A DNA stretch of 6,929 bases, taken from positions 1 through 6,929 of the forward strand of contig JAQYVQ010000164.1 in the NCBI GenBank assembly GCA_030145435.1, written 5' to 3'. This DNA is from Syntrophobacteria bacterium. GTDB lineage: Bacteria; Desulfobacterota; DSWW01. Positions 1 through 6,486 of this stretch are shown here, in pieces. A model generated the notes under the pieces. The model ran no database searches. It saw only the letters and a program-made list of their open reading frames with translations, and had not been told where the DNA came from. Every line of letters starts with the position of its first letter. The first letter of the stretch is position 1. Both the position numbers and the translations under genes were made by a program.

Positions 1-19
1 CGTAACCCCTTGATATTAC

Positions 20-96
20 TGGCGGGAGCGACGAGACTTGAACTCGCGACCTCCGGCTTGACAGGCCGGTGTGCTAACCAGCTGCACCACGCCCCC
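20..96 (-). tRNA. tRNA-Asp (anticodon GTC)
   Basis: This is a complete 77-base tRNA gene, read on the minus strand from 96 to 20 with the 3' CCA encoded at 20-22. The acceptor stem pairs GGGGGCG with CGCTCCC, with one G-T wobble. The D arm, a 5-bp anticodon stem (CCGGC/GCCGG) and a T arm containing TTCAAGT are all present. The loop CTGTCAA puts anticodon GTC at 60-62, which reads aspartate codons GAC and GAU. It lies 18 bases after tRNA-Val and is probably processed from the same transcript. Only 19 bases remain to the window edge and they show no terminator, so the 3' end of this transcript cannot be placed. Confidence 0.97.
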
Positions 97-114
97 GTTT
101 TGTTTCGAATGTCC

Positions 115-190
115 TGGTAGGCGGAACAGGGCTCGAACCTGTGACTTTCGGCTTGTAAGGCCGACGCTCTCCCAGCTGAGCTACCCGCCC
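115..190 (-). tRNA. tRNA-Val (anticodon TAC)
   Basis: This is a 76-base tRNA gene with CCA encoded at 115-117. The acceptor stem GGGCGGG/TCCGCCT pairs with G-T wobbles at both ends of the stem. The D arm is GCTC/GAGC, the anticodon stem is TCGGC/GCCGA, and the T arm is ACAGG/CCTGT with loop TTCGAGC. The loop CTTACAA places anticodon TAC at 155-157, the valine isoacceptor that decodes GUA and, by wobble, other GUN codons. It is the first gene of the Val-Asp pair and starts about 11 bases after the predicted transcription start of the promoter at 208-236. Confidence 0.97.
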
Positions 191-222
191 TTGAATCAAG
201 ATGCTTTACTATACCTTGAATC
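189..222. repeat. 9-base direct repeat CCTTGAATC flanking the tRNA-Val -10 box
   Basis: The exact sequence CCTTGAATC occurs on the plus strand at 189-197 and again at 214-222, start to start 25 bases. One copy lies in the promoter spacer. The other covers the presumed leader and the first two bases of tRNA-Val. Such a placement could be an operator pair, but it could also be chance or a small past duplication. Confidence 0.4.
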
Positions 223-236
223 GGTTCCTTTTTCCA
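208..236 (-). promoter_or_regulatory. Predicted sigma-70-type promoter for the tRNA-Val/tRNA-Asp unit
   Basis: On the minus strand a TATAGT -10 box (208-213, 5 of 6 consensus bases) lies 17 bases from a TGGAAA -35 box (231-236, 4 of 6). Initiation about seven bases downstream, near 201, would leave a leader of roughly 11 bases before tRNA-Val, a sensible geometry for a stable-RNA promoter. The spacer carries one copy of a 9-base direct repeat described separately. This is seen by eye only, without experimental support. Confidence 0.6.
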
Positions 237-249
237 GCCCCTTAGCGAA

Positions 250-313
250 CCCGCCGATCGTGCGTCAGGGGTGACCAAGTACAATGGAATCGGAGATGCT
301 TTGATGCGGCGGG
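250..313 (-). repeat. Long-range inverted repeat in the lon 3' region
   Basis: On the minus strand CCCGCCG (from 307-313) is matched by CGGCGGG (from 250-256). The pairing can extend three further base pairs past a single bulged C. The arms enclose about 50 bases, and no T run follows. It could form the base of a 3' UTR stem after lon, but it is not a standard intrinsic terminator. No better terminator is visible between lon and the tRNA-Val promoter. Confidence 0.3.
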
Positions 314-325
314 GAAAGAGCTATT

Positions 326-2788
326 TTACGAGATCAGAGTGGTACTAGGCTCTTCCAGGTATTCCTTGTCGAGATCCCGCGGCTCGTCCTCTTCAGGGCC
401 CTTTCGCGTCCCCACCAACGGATCCGGGATCGGATCGGGGAGCAGGGCCCGGTTCAACACCTCATCCATGTGCTCCACCAGGACGAGCTTCACCTTCTTC
501 TGCACCTGGAGAGGCACCTCACGGATGTCCTTTTCGTTCTCCATCGGGATGAGCACCGTCCCGATATCGGCGCGGTGGGCAGCCAGAGCCTTCTCCTTCA
601 GGCCTCCGATGGGCAGCACCCGCCCGCGCAGGGTGATCTCACCGGTCATGGCGAGGTCCGCCCTTGCGGGACGCCTCGTCAGGGCCGAGGCAATCGAGGT
701 GGCGATGGTGATCCCTGCAGAGGGCCCGTCCTTCGGAATGGCACCCTCCGGGATGTGTACGTGAACATCCACCTTGTGGTAGAAATCCTTCTCCAGATTC
801 AACAGGGCCGCCCTAGACCGGACGTAGCTCATGGCGGCCTGCACCGACTCCTGCATCACCTCGCCCAGCTTGCCGGTGATGATGAGCTTGCCCTTGCCGG
901 GCATGACGGTCACCTCGATGGCCAGCAACTCGCCGCCCATTTCGGTCCAGGCGAGGCCGTTTGTGAGCCCCACGCGATTCTCCGCCTCTTTGACGCCGAA
1001 CCGGTACCTGGGCACCCCGAGGTATTTCCCGAGAGCATTCACGGTCACGCGAATCTTCGTGTCTTGTCCCTTCTTGACGGTCTCGCGGGCCATCTTCCGG
1101 CAAACAGAGGCGATTTCCCGCTCCAGGTTCCTGACCCCCGCCTCCCTCGTGTAGCGCCGTATGATGCTCAGGACGGCGTTATCGGTGAAGCCGACGTTTT
1201 CCCCGGAGAGGCCGTGGGCCTCGAACTGCTTCGGGAGGAGAAATCCCTTAGCGATCTGGAGCTTCTCCGTCTCGATGTATCCCTCGATACGGATGATCTC
1301 CATGCGGTCCTGCAGGGGACGGGGAATGTTGAACAGTGTGTTGGCCGTGGTGATGAACATGACGCGGCTCAGGTCATAGTCCAAATCCAGGTAGTGATCG
1401 TTGAAAGCATGGTTCTGTTCCGGATCCAGGACTTCTAGGAGCGCCGCCGCCGGGTCACCCCGAAAATCGGTGCTCATCTTGTCCACTTCGTCGAGCAGGA
1501 ACACCGGATTTCCGGATCCGGCCTTCTTCATGTACTGAATGACCTTGCCCGGCAGGGCACCGATGTAGGTCCGCCTGTGTCCGCGAATCTCCGCCTCGTC
1601 CCGCACGCCGCCGAGAGATGCACGCACGAACTTCCTGCCCGTGGCGCGGGCGATCGACTTGCCCAGCGAGGTCTTGCCCACCCCGGGCGGGCCGACAAAG
1701 CAGATGATCGGGGCCTTCATCTTCTCCACCAGGGAGCGGACGGCCAGATACTCGAGGATCCTCTCCTTGACCTTGTCCAGCCCGTAGTGGTCCTCGTGCA
1801 GGATCGTCTCGGCCTTGTCGATGTCCATCTCGTCCTGGGTGTGTTCGTTCCACGGCAACGAGAGGATCCAATCGATGTAGTTCCGAACGACCGTGGCCTC
1901 GGCGGACATGGGTGACATCATCCGGAGCTTCTTGATCTCCTTCTTCACCCGTTCGTTCGCCTCTTTGCTCATCTTCTTCTTGCGTAGACGAGCCTCGAGT
2001 TCGTCGATCTCGTTCTTGAATTCGTCCTTCTCCCCCAACTCCTTCTGGATGGCCCGCATCTGCTCGTTGAGGTAGTACTCCTTCTGCGTCTTCTCCATCT
2101 GCTTGCGCACCCGGGAGCGTATCTTTCGTTCCACTTCCAGAATTTCGATCTCGGATTTCAGCAGGGAGTAGAGCTTCTCCAGCCTCTCCTTCTTGTTGGC
2201 CGTCTCGAGGAGATCCTGTTTGTCCGGGAGCTTGAGATTCAGATGGCCCACGATCGTATCGGCCAGTTTGCCCGGCTCCTCGATGGAGGAGATGGAAAGG
2301 ATCATGTCCTGGGGAATCTTGCGATTCAGCCGGGCAAAGTGCTCAAAGGCGTCCTGGATGCTCCGGATCAATGCCTCGACCTCGGTCGCCTCTCCCTCGA
2401 TCTCCTCCATATCCCGCACCCGCACGAGGAAGATCTCTTTCTTGGAGAGATAGTCTGTAAGCACCGCCCTCTTCTGCCCTTCCACCAGGACCTTCACGGT
2501 CCCGTCCGGAAGGCGCAGCATCTGGATGACGGAACCGATCGTCCCGACCGGGTACACATCCTTCTCGTCCGGGTCCTGAATCTTGGCGTCCTTTTGCGCT
2601 GCGAGGAACAACTGCTTGTCCTTGTTCATCGCCTCGTCCAGGGCGTTGATGGATCTCTCCCGGCCCACGAAAAGAGGAACGACCATGTGGGGGAAAATGA
2701 TGATGTCCCTCAGGGGAAGCATCGGCAAAATGGTCAGGTCTTCTGTCATGTCTTTTTCTTTATCATCCCGGTTGTCGCTTAAGGGCAT
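326..2788 (-). CDS. lon: ATP-dependent protease Lon (LonA type)
   Basis: Lon is a cytoplasmic hexameric AAA+ serine protease that degrades misfolded and selected regulatory proteins. The 820-residue product shows the LonA order: an N-terminal substrate-binding domain (about 18-210, starting with the MLPLRD motif), a charged coiled-coil stretch (about 200-290), the AAA+ module and the protease domain (about 600-785). Walker A GPPGVGKT is at 366-373, Walker B with LLDEVDK at 431-437, and a sensor-1-like FITTAN at 478-483. The Ser-Lys dyad is visible as S690 in PKDGPSAG and K733 in GGLKEK. No membrane segment is present, which argues against LonB. It is longer than the roughly 784 residues of E. 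coli Lon because of an acidic, proline-rich tail. The start is uncertain: ATG at 2788 has a weak GAGAG five bases upstream, and ATG at 2749 (residue 14) is also plausible. It is the last protein gene of the cluster and ends in TAA. Confidence 0.98.
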   Translation of the reverse strand: MPLSDNRDDKEKDMTEDLTILPMLPLRDIIIFPHMVVPLFVGRERSINALDEAMNKDKQLFLAAQKDAKIQDPDEKDVYPVGTIGSVIQMLRLPDGTVKVLVEGQKRAVLTDYLSKKEIFLVRVRDMEEIEGEATEVEALIRSIQDAFEHFARLNRKIPQDMILSISSIEEPGKLADTIVGHLNLKLPDKQDLLETANKKERLEKLYSLLKSEIEILEVERKIRSRVRKQMEKTQKEYYLNEQMRAIQKELGEKDEFKNEIDELEARLRKKKMSKEANERVKKEIKKLRMMSPMSAEATVVRNYIDWILSLPWNEHTQDEMDIDKAETILHEDHYGLDKVKERILEYLAVRSLVEKMKAPIICFVGPPGVGKTSLGKSIARATGRKFVRASLGGVRDEAEIRGHRRTYIGALPGKVIQYMKKAGSGNPVFLLDEVDKMSTDFRGDPAAALLEVLDPEQNHAFNDHYLDLDYDLSRVMFITTANTLFNIPRPLQDRMEIIRIEGYIETEKLQIAKGFLLPKQFEAHGLSGENVGFTDNAVLSIIRRYTREAGVRNLEREIASVCRKMARETVKKGQDTKIRVTVNALGKYLGVPRYRFGVKEAENRVGLTNGLAWTEMGGELLAIEVTVMPGKGKLIITGKLGEVMQESVQAAMSYVRSRAALLNLEKDFYHKVDVHVHIPEGAIPKDGPSAGITIATSIASALTRRPARADLAMTGEITLRGRVLPIGGLKEKALAAHRADIGTVLIPMENEKDIREVPLQVQKKVKLVLVEHMDEVLNRALLPDPIPDPLVGTRKGPEEDEPRDLDKEYLEEPSTTLIS

Positions 2789-2830
2789 CGCTGCTCTCTG
2801 TTCTTGAGTCCTAGGGTCTATCTACTCTAT

Positions 2831-2889
2831 CGGCCCATGGCCGCACACTTGTTTAGTCCGGCGGGAGATTTTCCGAGCGCCACCCGGAC
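2831..2889 (-). other. clpX-lon intergenic segment with two short inverted repeats
   Basis: The 123-base gap between clpX and lon holds two perfect inverted repeats. A compact one is CGGCC-CAT-GGCCG at 2831-2843. A wider one has GTCCGG at 2856-2861 and CCGGAC at 2884-2889. Neither is followed by a T run on the minus strand, so neither looks like an intrinsic terminator. No confident -35/-10 pair, CIRCE element or sigma-32 type sequence for lon was seen here. The stems may stabilise or separate the clpX and lon parts of a shared message, or may be chance in GC-rich DNA. Confidence 0.3.
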
Positions 2890-2911
2890 GCGGGGGCGTA
2901 AACCTGCCGCT

Positions 2912-4168
2912 CTAGGCGGTCTCCTGCTGCTTCTCGAAAACGAGGATCGGCTCGGCCTTCTTCAGGATCACCTCCCGGTTCACGATACACTCTTTCACAT
3001 CCTCCAGCGTGGGGATCGTGTACATGATGTCCAGCATGCGCTGTTCAAGGATGGCTCGTAATCCCCTGGCGCCGGTCCCCTTGTGGATGGCCTCTCGGGC
3101 GATCGACTGCAGGGCATCGGGGGCAAACCGCAGGGCCACCCCGTCCAGGTCGAACAGCCTCTGGTACTGACGGGTGATCGCATTTCGCGGTTGGGTGAGG
3201 ATCTTGACGAGGTCTTCTTCGGTGAGGTCGTCCAAGGTGGCGACCACCGGAAGCCGACCGATGAACTCCGGTATCAACCCATACTTGAGCAGATCCTGGG
3301 GTTCGACGAGTCCCAGGATGTCCCCGATCTTTCGTTCGACCTTGGATTGGATCTCCGCACCGAATCCCATCGTCTTGGAGCGCACGCGCCGTTCGATGAT
3401 CGATTCGAGTCCGTGGAAGGCCCCCCCACAAACGAAAAGGATGTGGGTCGTATCGATCTGCAGGAAATCCTGTTGCGGGTGCTTCCTGCCTCCCTTGGGA
3501 GGCACGGCTGCCGTGCACCCTTCTATGATCTTCAAGAGGGCCTGCTGCACGCCTTCCCCGGAAACGTCTCGCGTGATCGAGGGGCTGTCGGACTTTCGCG
3601 AGATCTTGTCGATCTCGTCGATGTAAACGATTCCCCTCTGGGTCTTCTCGATATCGTAATCCGCAGCCTGGAGGAGGTTGAGGATGATGTTTTCCACATC
3701 CTCGCCCACATACCCGGCCTCTGTGAGGCTCGTGGCATCGGCGATCGTGAAGGGTACATTCAGAAAACGGGCCAGGGTCTGGGCCAGCAGCGTCTTGCCT
3801 GACCCTGTGGGCCCAACGAGCAGGATGTTGCTCTTCTGGAGCTCAACGTTGTCCGAACCCTGTGGCTGCTGGATTCTCTTGTAGTGATTGTAGACGGCCA
3901 CCGAGAGCATCTTCTTGGCACGTTCCTGACCGATGACATACTCGTCCAGGAAGGCCTTGATCTCGTGGGGCTTGGGTAGCGCGGCCCCGCGTTTGCGATG
4001 GTCCTCCTGCTCGCATTCTTCTGCGATGATCTCGTTGCAGAGCTCGATGCATTCATCACAGATGTAGACGGTGGGCCCCGCGATCAGCTTGCGGACCTCG
4101 TCTTGGCTCTTTCCACAGAAGGAACACACCAGTTTTCCCGTGTGGTCATAGCTGCCTTTTCTGGTCAC
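2912..4168 (-). CDS. clpX: ClpX, ATP-binding unfoldase subunit of ClpXP
   Basis: ClpX is the hexameric AAA+ unfoldase that recognises substrates and feeds them into the ClpP chamber. The 418-residue protein is close to the family's usual 420 or so. An N-terminal zinc-binding domain has two CxxC pairs (C15/C18 and C37/C40). The AAA+ core shows Walker A GPTGSGKT (119-126), the GYVGED pore loop (142-147), Walker B with YIDEIDK (182-188), the RKH loop (228-230), a candidate arginine finger in EFIGRLP (R305) and the sensor-2 motif GARGLR (366-371). The ClpP-docking loop, usually I/L-G-F, reads MGF at 267-269. The start codon is GTG at 4166-4168, preceded by a strong GGAGG six bases upstream. The sequence aligns with the family from the first residues, which supports this start. 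It lies 62 bases after clpP. Confidence 0.98.
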   Translation of the reverse strand: MTRKGSYDHTGKLVCSFCGKSQDEVRKLIAGPTVYICDECIELCNEIIAEECEQEDHRKRGAALPKPHEIKAFLDEYVIGQERAKKMLSVAVYNHYKRIQQPQGSDNVELQKSNILLVGPTGSGKTLLAQTLARFLNVPFTIADATSLTEAGYVGEDVENIILNLLQAADYDIEKTQRGIVYIDEIDKISRKSDSPSITRDVSGEGVQQALLKIIEGCTAAVPPKGGRKHPQQDFLQIDTTHILFVCGGAFHGLESIIERRVRSKTMGFGAEIQSKVERKIGDILGLVEPQDLLKYGLIPEFIGRLPVVATLDDLTEEDLVKILTQPRNAITRQYQRLFDLDGVALRFAPDALQSIAREAIHKGTGARGLRAILEQRMLDIMYTIPTLEDVKECIVNREVILKKAEPILVFEKQQETA

Positions 4169-4174
4169 GCCGTT

Positions 4175-4179
4175 CCTCC
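4175..4179 (-). promoter_or_regulatory. Ribosome binding site of clpX
   Basis: GGAGG, within TGGAGGA on the minus strand, lies six bases before the GTG codon at 4168. It is the best Shine-Dalgarno match among the four protein genes and supports the GTG start. Confidence 0.85.
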
Positions 4180-4230
4180 AATAACAAGTTTTCTGACGAA
4201 ACCCTGTCTATCTTTTCTTGCCCTTCCCGG

Positions 4231-4830
4231 TTACGGAACAGGTCCTAAACTTTTCCTCGTCACCACTTCGTCGATGATTCCATATTCTTTGGCCTGTTCA
4301 CCCGTCATGAAGAAATCCCTCTCCGTGTCCACCTGCAGCCTGTCCAGAGGTTGGCCGGTGTGTTTCGCGAGAATCTCGTTGAGTTCTTCTCGCATCCTCA
4401 GGATCTCCCGGGCGTGGATGTCAATGTCCGTCGCCTGCCCCTGGAAGCCGCCCATGGGCTGGTGGATCAGAATCCTGGCATGGGGCAGTGCGTAACGCTT
4501 TCCCTCCGCCCCCGCCGCCAGGAGCAAAGCGCCCATGCTGGCCCCCTGTCCCATACAGATGGTGGAGATCGGCGGCTTCACGTATTGCATGGTGTCGTAA
4601 ATCGCAAGACCCGCCGTTACGGACCCCCCTGGGGTGTTCAGATAGATGTGAATGTCCTTGTCCGGGTCCTCACTCTCCAGGAAGAGCATCTGCGCGATCA
4701 CAAGGTTGGAGATCTCGTCCACGATCGGCGTGCCGATGAAGATGATCCGGTCTTTCAGGAGCCGGGAATAAATGTCGTAAGAACGTTCGCCGCGGCTTGT
4801 CTGCTCAACAACGATTGGAATCAGATTCAT
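4231..4830 (-). CDS. clpP: ClpP, proteolytic subunit of Clp proteases
   Basis: ClpP is the serine peptidase that forms a barrel of two heptamer rings and works with ClpX, and with ClpA or ClpC where present. The 199-residue sequence carries the complete catalytic triad: S98 in GQGASMGA, H123 in LIHQP and D172 in TERD. The PGGS segment at 67-70 fits the oxyanion region. The protein begins MNLIPIVVEQTSRGE, so it starts almost at the mature N-terminus of E. coli ClpP. It lacks that enzyme's 14-residue propeptide, as many bacterial ClpPs do. The ATG at 4830 follows a modest GAGAG-type ribosome site (about 4841-4845). It lies 22 bases after tig and 62 bases before clpX, so co-translation from one message is likely. 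Confidence 0.98.
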   Translation of the reverse strand: MNLIPIVVEQTSRGERSYDIYSRLLKDRIIFIGTPIVDEISNLVIAQMLFLESEDPDKDIHIYLNTPGGSVTAGLAIYDTMQYVKPPISTICMGQGASMGALLLAAGAEGKRYALPHARILIHQPMGGFQGQATDIDIHAREILRMREELNEILAKHTGQPLDRLQVDTERDFFMTGEQAKEYGIIDEVVTRKSLGPVP

Positions 4831-4852
4831 AAGATCGCTTCTCTCTTTACCG

Positions 4853-6145
4853 TTATTTTCCCTTATCTATTATTGTAGCTTGCGACAGGAGAAAATCAAG
4901 CGTCTTTCCTCTGAGCAGGTTCGCCCTGAAATTTTCGAGGCCATCCTCCTGCTTCTGAATATCCGCTTTTATCTTCTCCACGCTCTGTTCATGCTGATCG
5001 GCAATCTCTTTGATTTTCTCTTCCATTTCCTCATCGGAGACCTGAATCGATTCCTTCTTGGCAATCGCTTCGACCAGGAGATGTTTCTTCACGTCTCGTT
5101 CGGAGAGCTCTTCCAGGTTGGCTTCCAGCTGCTGGTAGTCCTCACTGCTTTCCTCCATCTGGAGACCCTTGGTCAGGAAGTGGATCTTCGCATCCTTCAT
5201 CATCTGGGCATGCCGGGCCTCAACGAGTGACCGCGGCGCATCGAAGGCATTCCTGTTGACAATCTCCTCCAGCAGCGCATCCTCCAGCGCTCTTTGGCTC
5301 CGGGACTTCTTCTCCTTGCCGATCTCTTCCCGCATCCGGTCCTTCAGGGCCTCCAGGGTCTCGTAGGCGCCCACGTCCTTTGCAAACTCATCGTCCAATT
5401 TGGGCAGTTCCTTGACCAGGATCTTCTTGACCTGGAGCCGGTATTCAACCTTTTGCCCGGCGATCTTCTTGTCCATATAGTTGTCCGGGTATTCGATTTC
5501 CATTTTCCGTTCATCGCCCACACGGGCTCCCAGGAGAGCATCTTTCACATCTTGTTTGACCGATGCGGAGTGGATCTCCATGTAAACGTCTTTCCTTTCC
5601 ATCTCCGGAATCGGCTCCCCGTCCAGGAACGCCGCATAATCGACCAGGGCCGTGTCCCCTTCCACGGCACCGCGATCCTCTTCGATTCCCTTCAGCTCTC
5701 CGTGGGCCTTCTGGAGTTCCTCGAGGGACTTCTCGAGATCTTCCTCCTCCACCTCCGACGGTTCCTCTTCGAGTTCGATGCCCTGATAGTCCCCGATCTC
5801 GATTTCCGGCTTCACATCCAGCGTGATGCTGAAGGCGTAGCCCTTTTCCTCGTCGAGCGCGGGTGCGTCGATTTCCGGTTCTCCAAGGGGCGTGAGGGAA
5901 TGCTCCTTCAGGGCCTCTTCGAGAGAGGAGGAAACCAGCTGGGAGGCCACTTCTTGCTGGACCTGCTGACGGAAGTATCGCTTGATAATGCTCGAGGGGG
6001 CCTTGCCTTTGCGGAATCCCCGGACTTCCACTTCCTTGGCAAGCGTCTTGCAGTATTTATCGACTTCCTTTTGCACTTCATCCGAAGGAACTTCACAGAC
6101 GATCTTCTTCTGGGACCCTCCCAGATCCTGAACCTCGGTCTTCAT
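4853..6145 (-). CDS. tig: Trigger factor, ribosome-associated chaperone
   Basis: Trigger factor binds the ribosome near the polypeptide exit and shields nascent chains. With the start at 6145 the product has 430 residues, close to the 432 of E. coli. Domains in order: an N-terminal ribosome-binding domain (about 1-110) with the signature GFRKGKAP at 43-50, an FKBP-type domain (about 150-240), and a helical, charge-rich chaperone domain to the C-terminus. The FKBP part is recognisable (GDTALVDY, DGEPI, EYPDNY) but the phenylalanines that line the E. coli active pocket are largely replaced, so prolyl isomerase activity may be weak. The frame stays open upstream to a TTG at 6184. The ATG at 6145 is preferred because GAGGTG lies just before it and because family alignment starts at MKTEVQDLG. 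It is the first protein gene of the cluster. Confidence 0.97.
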   Translation of the reverse strand: MKTEVQDLGGSQKKIVCEVPSDEVQKEVDKYCKTLAKEVEVRGFRKGKAPSSIIKRYFRQQVQQEVASQLVSSSLEEALKEHSLTPLGEPEIDAPALDEEKGYAFSITLDVKPEIEIGDYQGIELEEEPSEVEEEDLEKSLEELQKAHGELKGIEEDRGAVEGDTALVDYAAFLDGEPIPEMERKDVYMEIHSASVKQDVKDALLGARVGDERKMEIEYPDNYMDKKIAGQKVEYRLQVKKILVKELPKLDDEFAKDVGAYETLEALKDRMREEIGKEKKSRSQRALEDALLEEIVNRNAFDAPRSLVEARHAQMMKDAKIHFLTKGLQMEESSEDYQQLEANLEELSERDVKKHLLVEAIAKKESIQVSDEEMEEKIKEIADQHEQSVEKIKADIQKQEDGLENFRANLLRGKTLDFLLSQATIIDKGK

Positions 6146-6149
6146 GGCA

Positions 6150-6155
6150 CACCTC
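6150..6155 (-). promoter_or_regulatory. Ribosome binding site deciding the tig start
   Basis: On the minus strand GAGGTG, within GGGGAGAGGTG, ends four bases before the ATG at 6143-6145. It lies inside the reading frame extension that would run to TTG at 6184, so it decides for the shorter protein. Confidence 0.8.
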
Positions 6156-6244
6156 TCCCCTCGTTTGTCCTTCTCTTTTGTCAACTACCTTGGATGCAGG
6201 GACCTCCGATGACGTTGGACATCCTTCACAATCGACAGACGAAC

Positions 6245-6328
6245 TGGTGCGAGAGGGGGGATTCGAACCCCCATGGTTGCCCGCTGGATCCTAAATCCAG
6301 TGCGTCTACCAGATTCCGCCACTCTCGC
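6245..6328 (-). tRNA. tRNA-Leu (anticodon TAG)
   Basis: This is an 84-base class II tRNA gene with CCA encoded at 6245-6247. The acceptor stem GCGAGAG/CTCTCGC is perfect, the anticodon stem is CTGGA/TCCAG, and the T arm GGGGG/CCCCC holds loop TTCGAAT. The 12-base variable arm is typical of leucine tRNAs. The loop TTTAGGA places TAG at 6291-6293, reading CUA and, depending on modification, other CUN codons. It sits between a candidate promoter (6439-6467) and tig. The 99 bases between it and the tig start show no terminator, so it is probably cut from a transcript that continues into tig. Confidence 0.97.
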
Positions 6329-6340
6329 ACTCTCCCTTCG

Positions 6341-6367
6341 CGTTTTCCATCCCGAAGACCGGAAACG
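6341..6367 (-). other. Leader hairpin upstream of tRNA-Leu
   Basis: On the minus strand CGTTTCC pairs with GGAAAACG with one bulged A. The inner part can fold into a C-TTCG-G tetraloop with wobble pairs and one mismatch. The element ends 13 bases before tRNA-Leu, in a leader of about 100 bases. It could influence processing or attenuation, but no T run follows. The fold was judged by eye. Confidence 0.35.
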
Positions 6368-6438
6368 ACTTCATCGATTCGTGGTACCAAACGGACCCTG
6401 GTTGCAGACGAACTCGTGCTTGGCGGGGCATTGGGGAC

Positions 6439-6467
6439 ATTGTAGCGATCTCGCTCGAGAAGCGCAA
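6439..6467 (-). promoter_or_regulatory. Predicted promoter for tRNA-Leu and the tig-clpP-clpX-lon cluster
   Basis: On the minus strand a TACAAT -10 box (6439-6444, 5 of 6) lies exactly 17 bases from TTGCGC (6462-6467, 3 of 6 with the important TTG). It sits just downstream of the tRNA-Lys terminator, where a new transcription start is expected. Initiation near 6432 would give a leader of about 104 bases before tRNA-Leu. The spacer contains a perfect dyad at 6449-6460. Confidence 0.6.
6449..6460. repeat. Perfect dyad TCTCG-CT-CGAGA inside the promoter spacer
   Basis: Two 5-base arms around a 2-base centre form a perfect inverted repeat lying wholly between the -35 and -10 boxes. This is a classical position for a repressor, or for a spacer-distorting activator. 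No regulator family is recognised from such a short site, and chance is a fair alternative. Confidence 0.4.
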
Positions 6468-6486
6468 AACGTCTTCTCAGCTGGCG

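Noticed and set aside
71..274. 67-codon open frame over the Asp and Val tRNA genes
   Set aside because: It overlaps two complete tRNA genes on the opposite strand and extends into non-coding leader. No protein similarity is recognised.
470..1438. Long open frame of 322 codons on the plus strand opposite lon
   Set aside because: It is antisense to strongly conserved lon domains, has low-complexity composition typical of GC-rich antisense frames, and shows no recognisable domain.
2856..2889. GTCCGG/CCGGAC inverted repeat as a clpX terminator
   Set aside because: The loop is 22 bases, the stem only 6 bp, and no T run follows on the minus strand.
4181..4210. TAGACA-N18-TGTTAT as an internal promoter for clpX
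   Set aside because: The start would fall near 4174, leaving the strong GGAGG at 4175-4179 outside the transcript, which conflicts with its clear use as the clpX ribosome site.
6179..6184. Perfect TTGACA -35 box just upstream of tig
   Set aside because: No -10-like hexamer occurs 16-18 bases downstream; the positions read as G-rich ribosome-site sequence.
6146..6184. Extended trigger factor starting at TTG 6184
   Set aside because: The extension contains the Shine-Dalgarno sequence for the ATG at 6145 and adds 13 residues not expected for the family.
5294..6445. 383-codon open frame on the plus strand opposite tig and tRNA-Leu
   Set aside because: It runs through the antisense of both tig and a tRNA gene. 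The RGDSNPHG-like segment is a well-known artefact of translating the complement of a tRNA.
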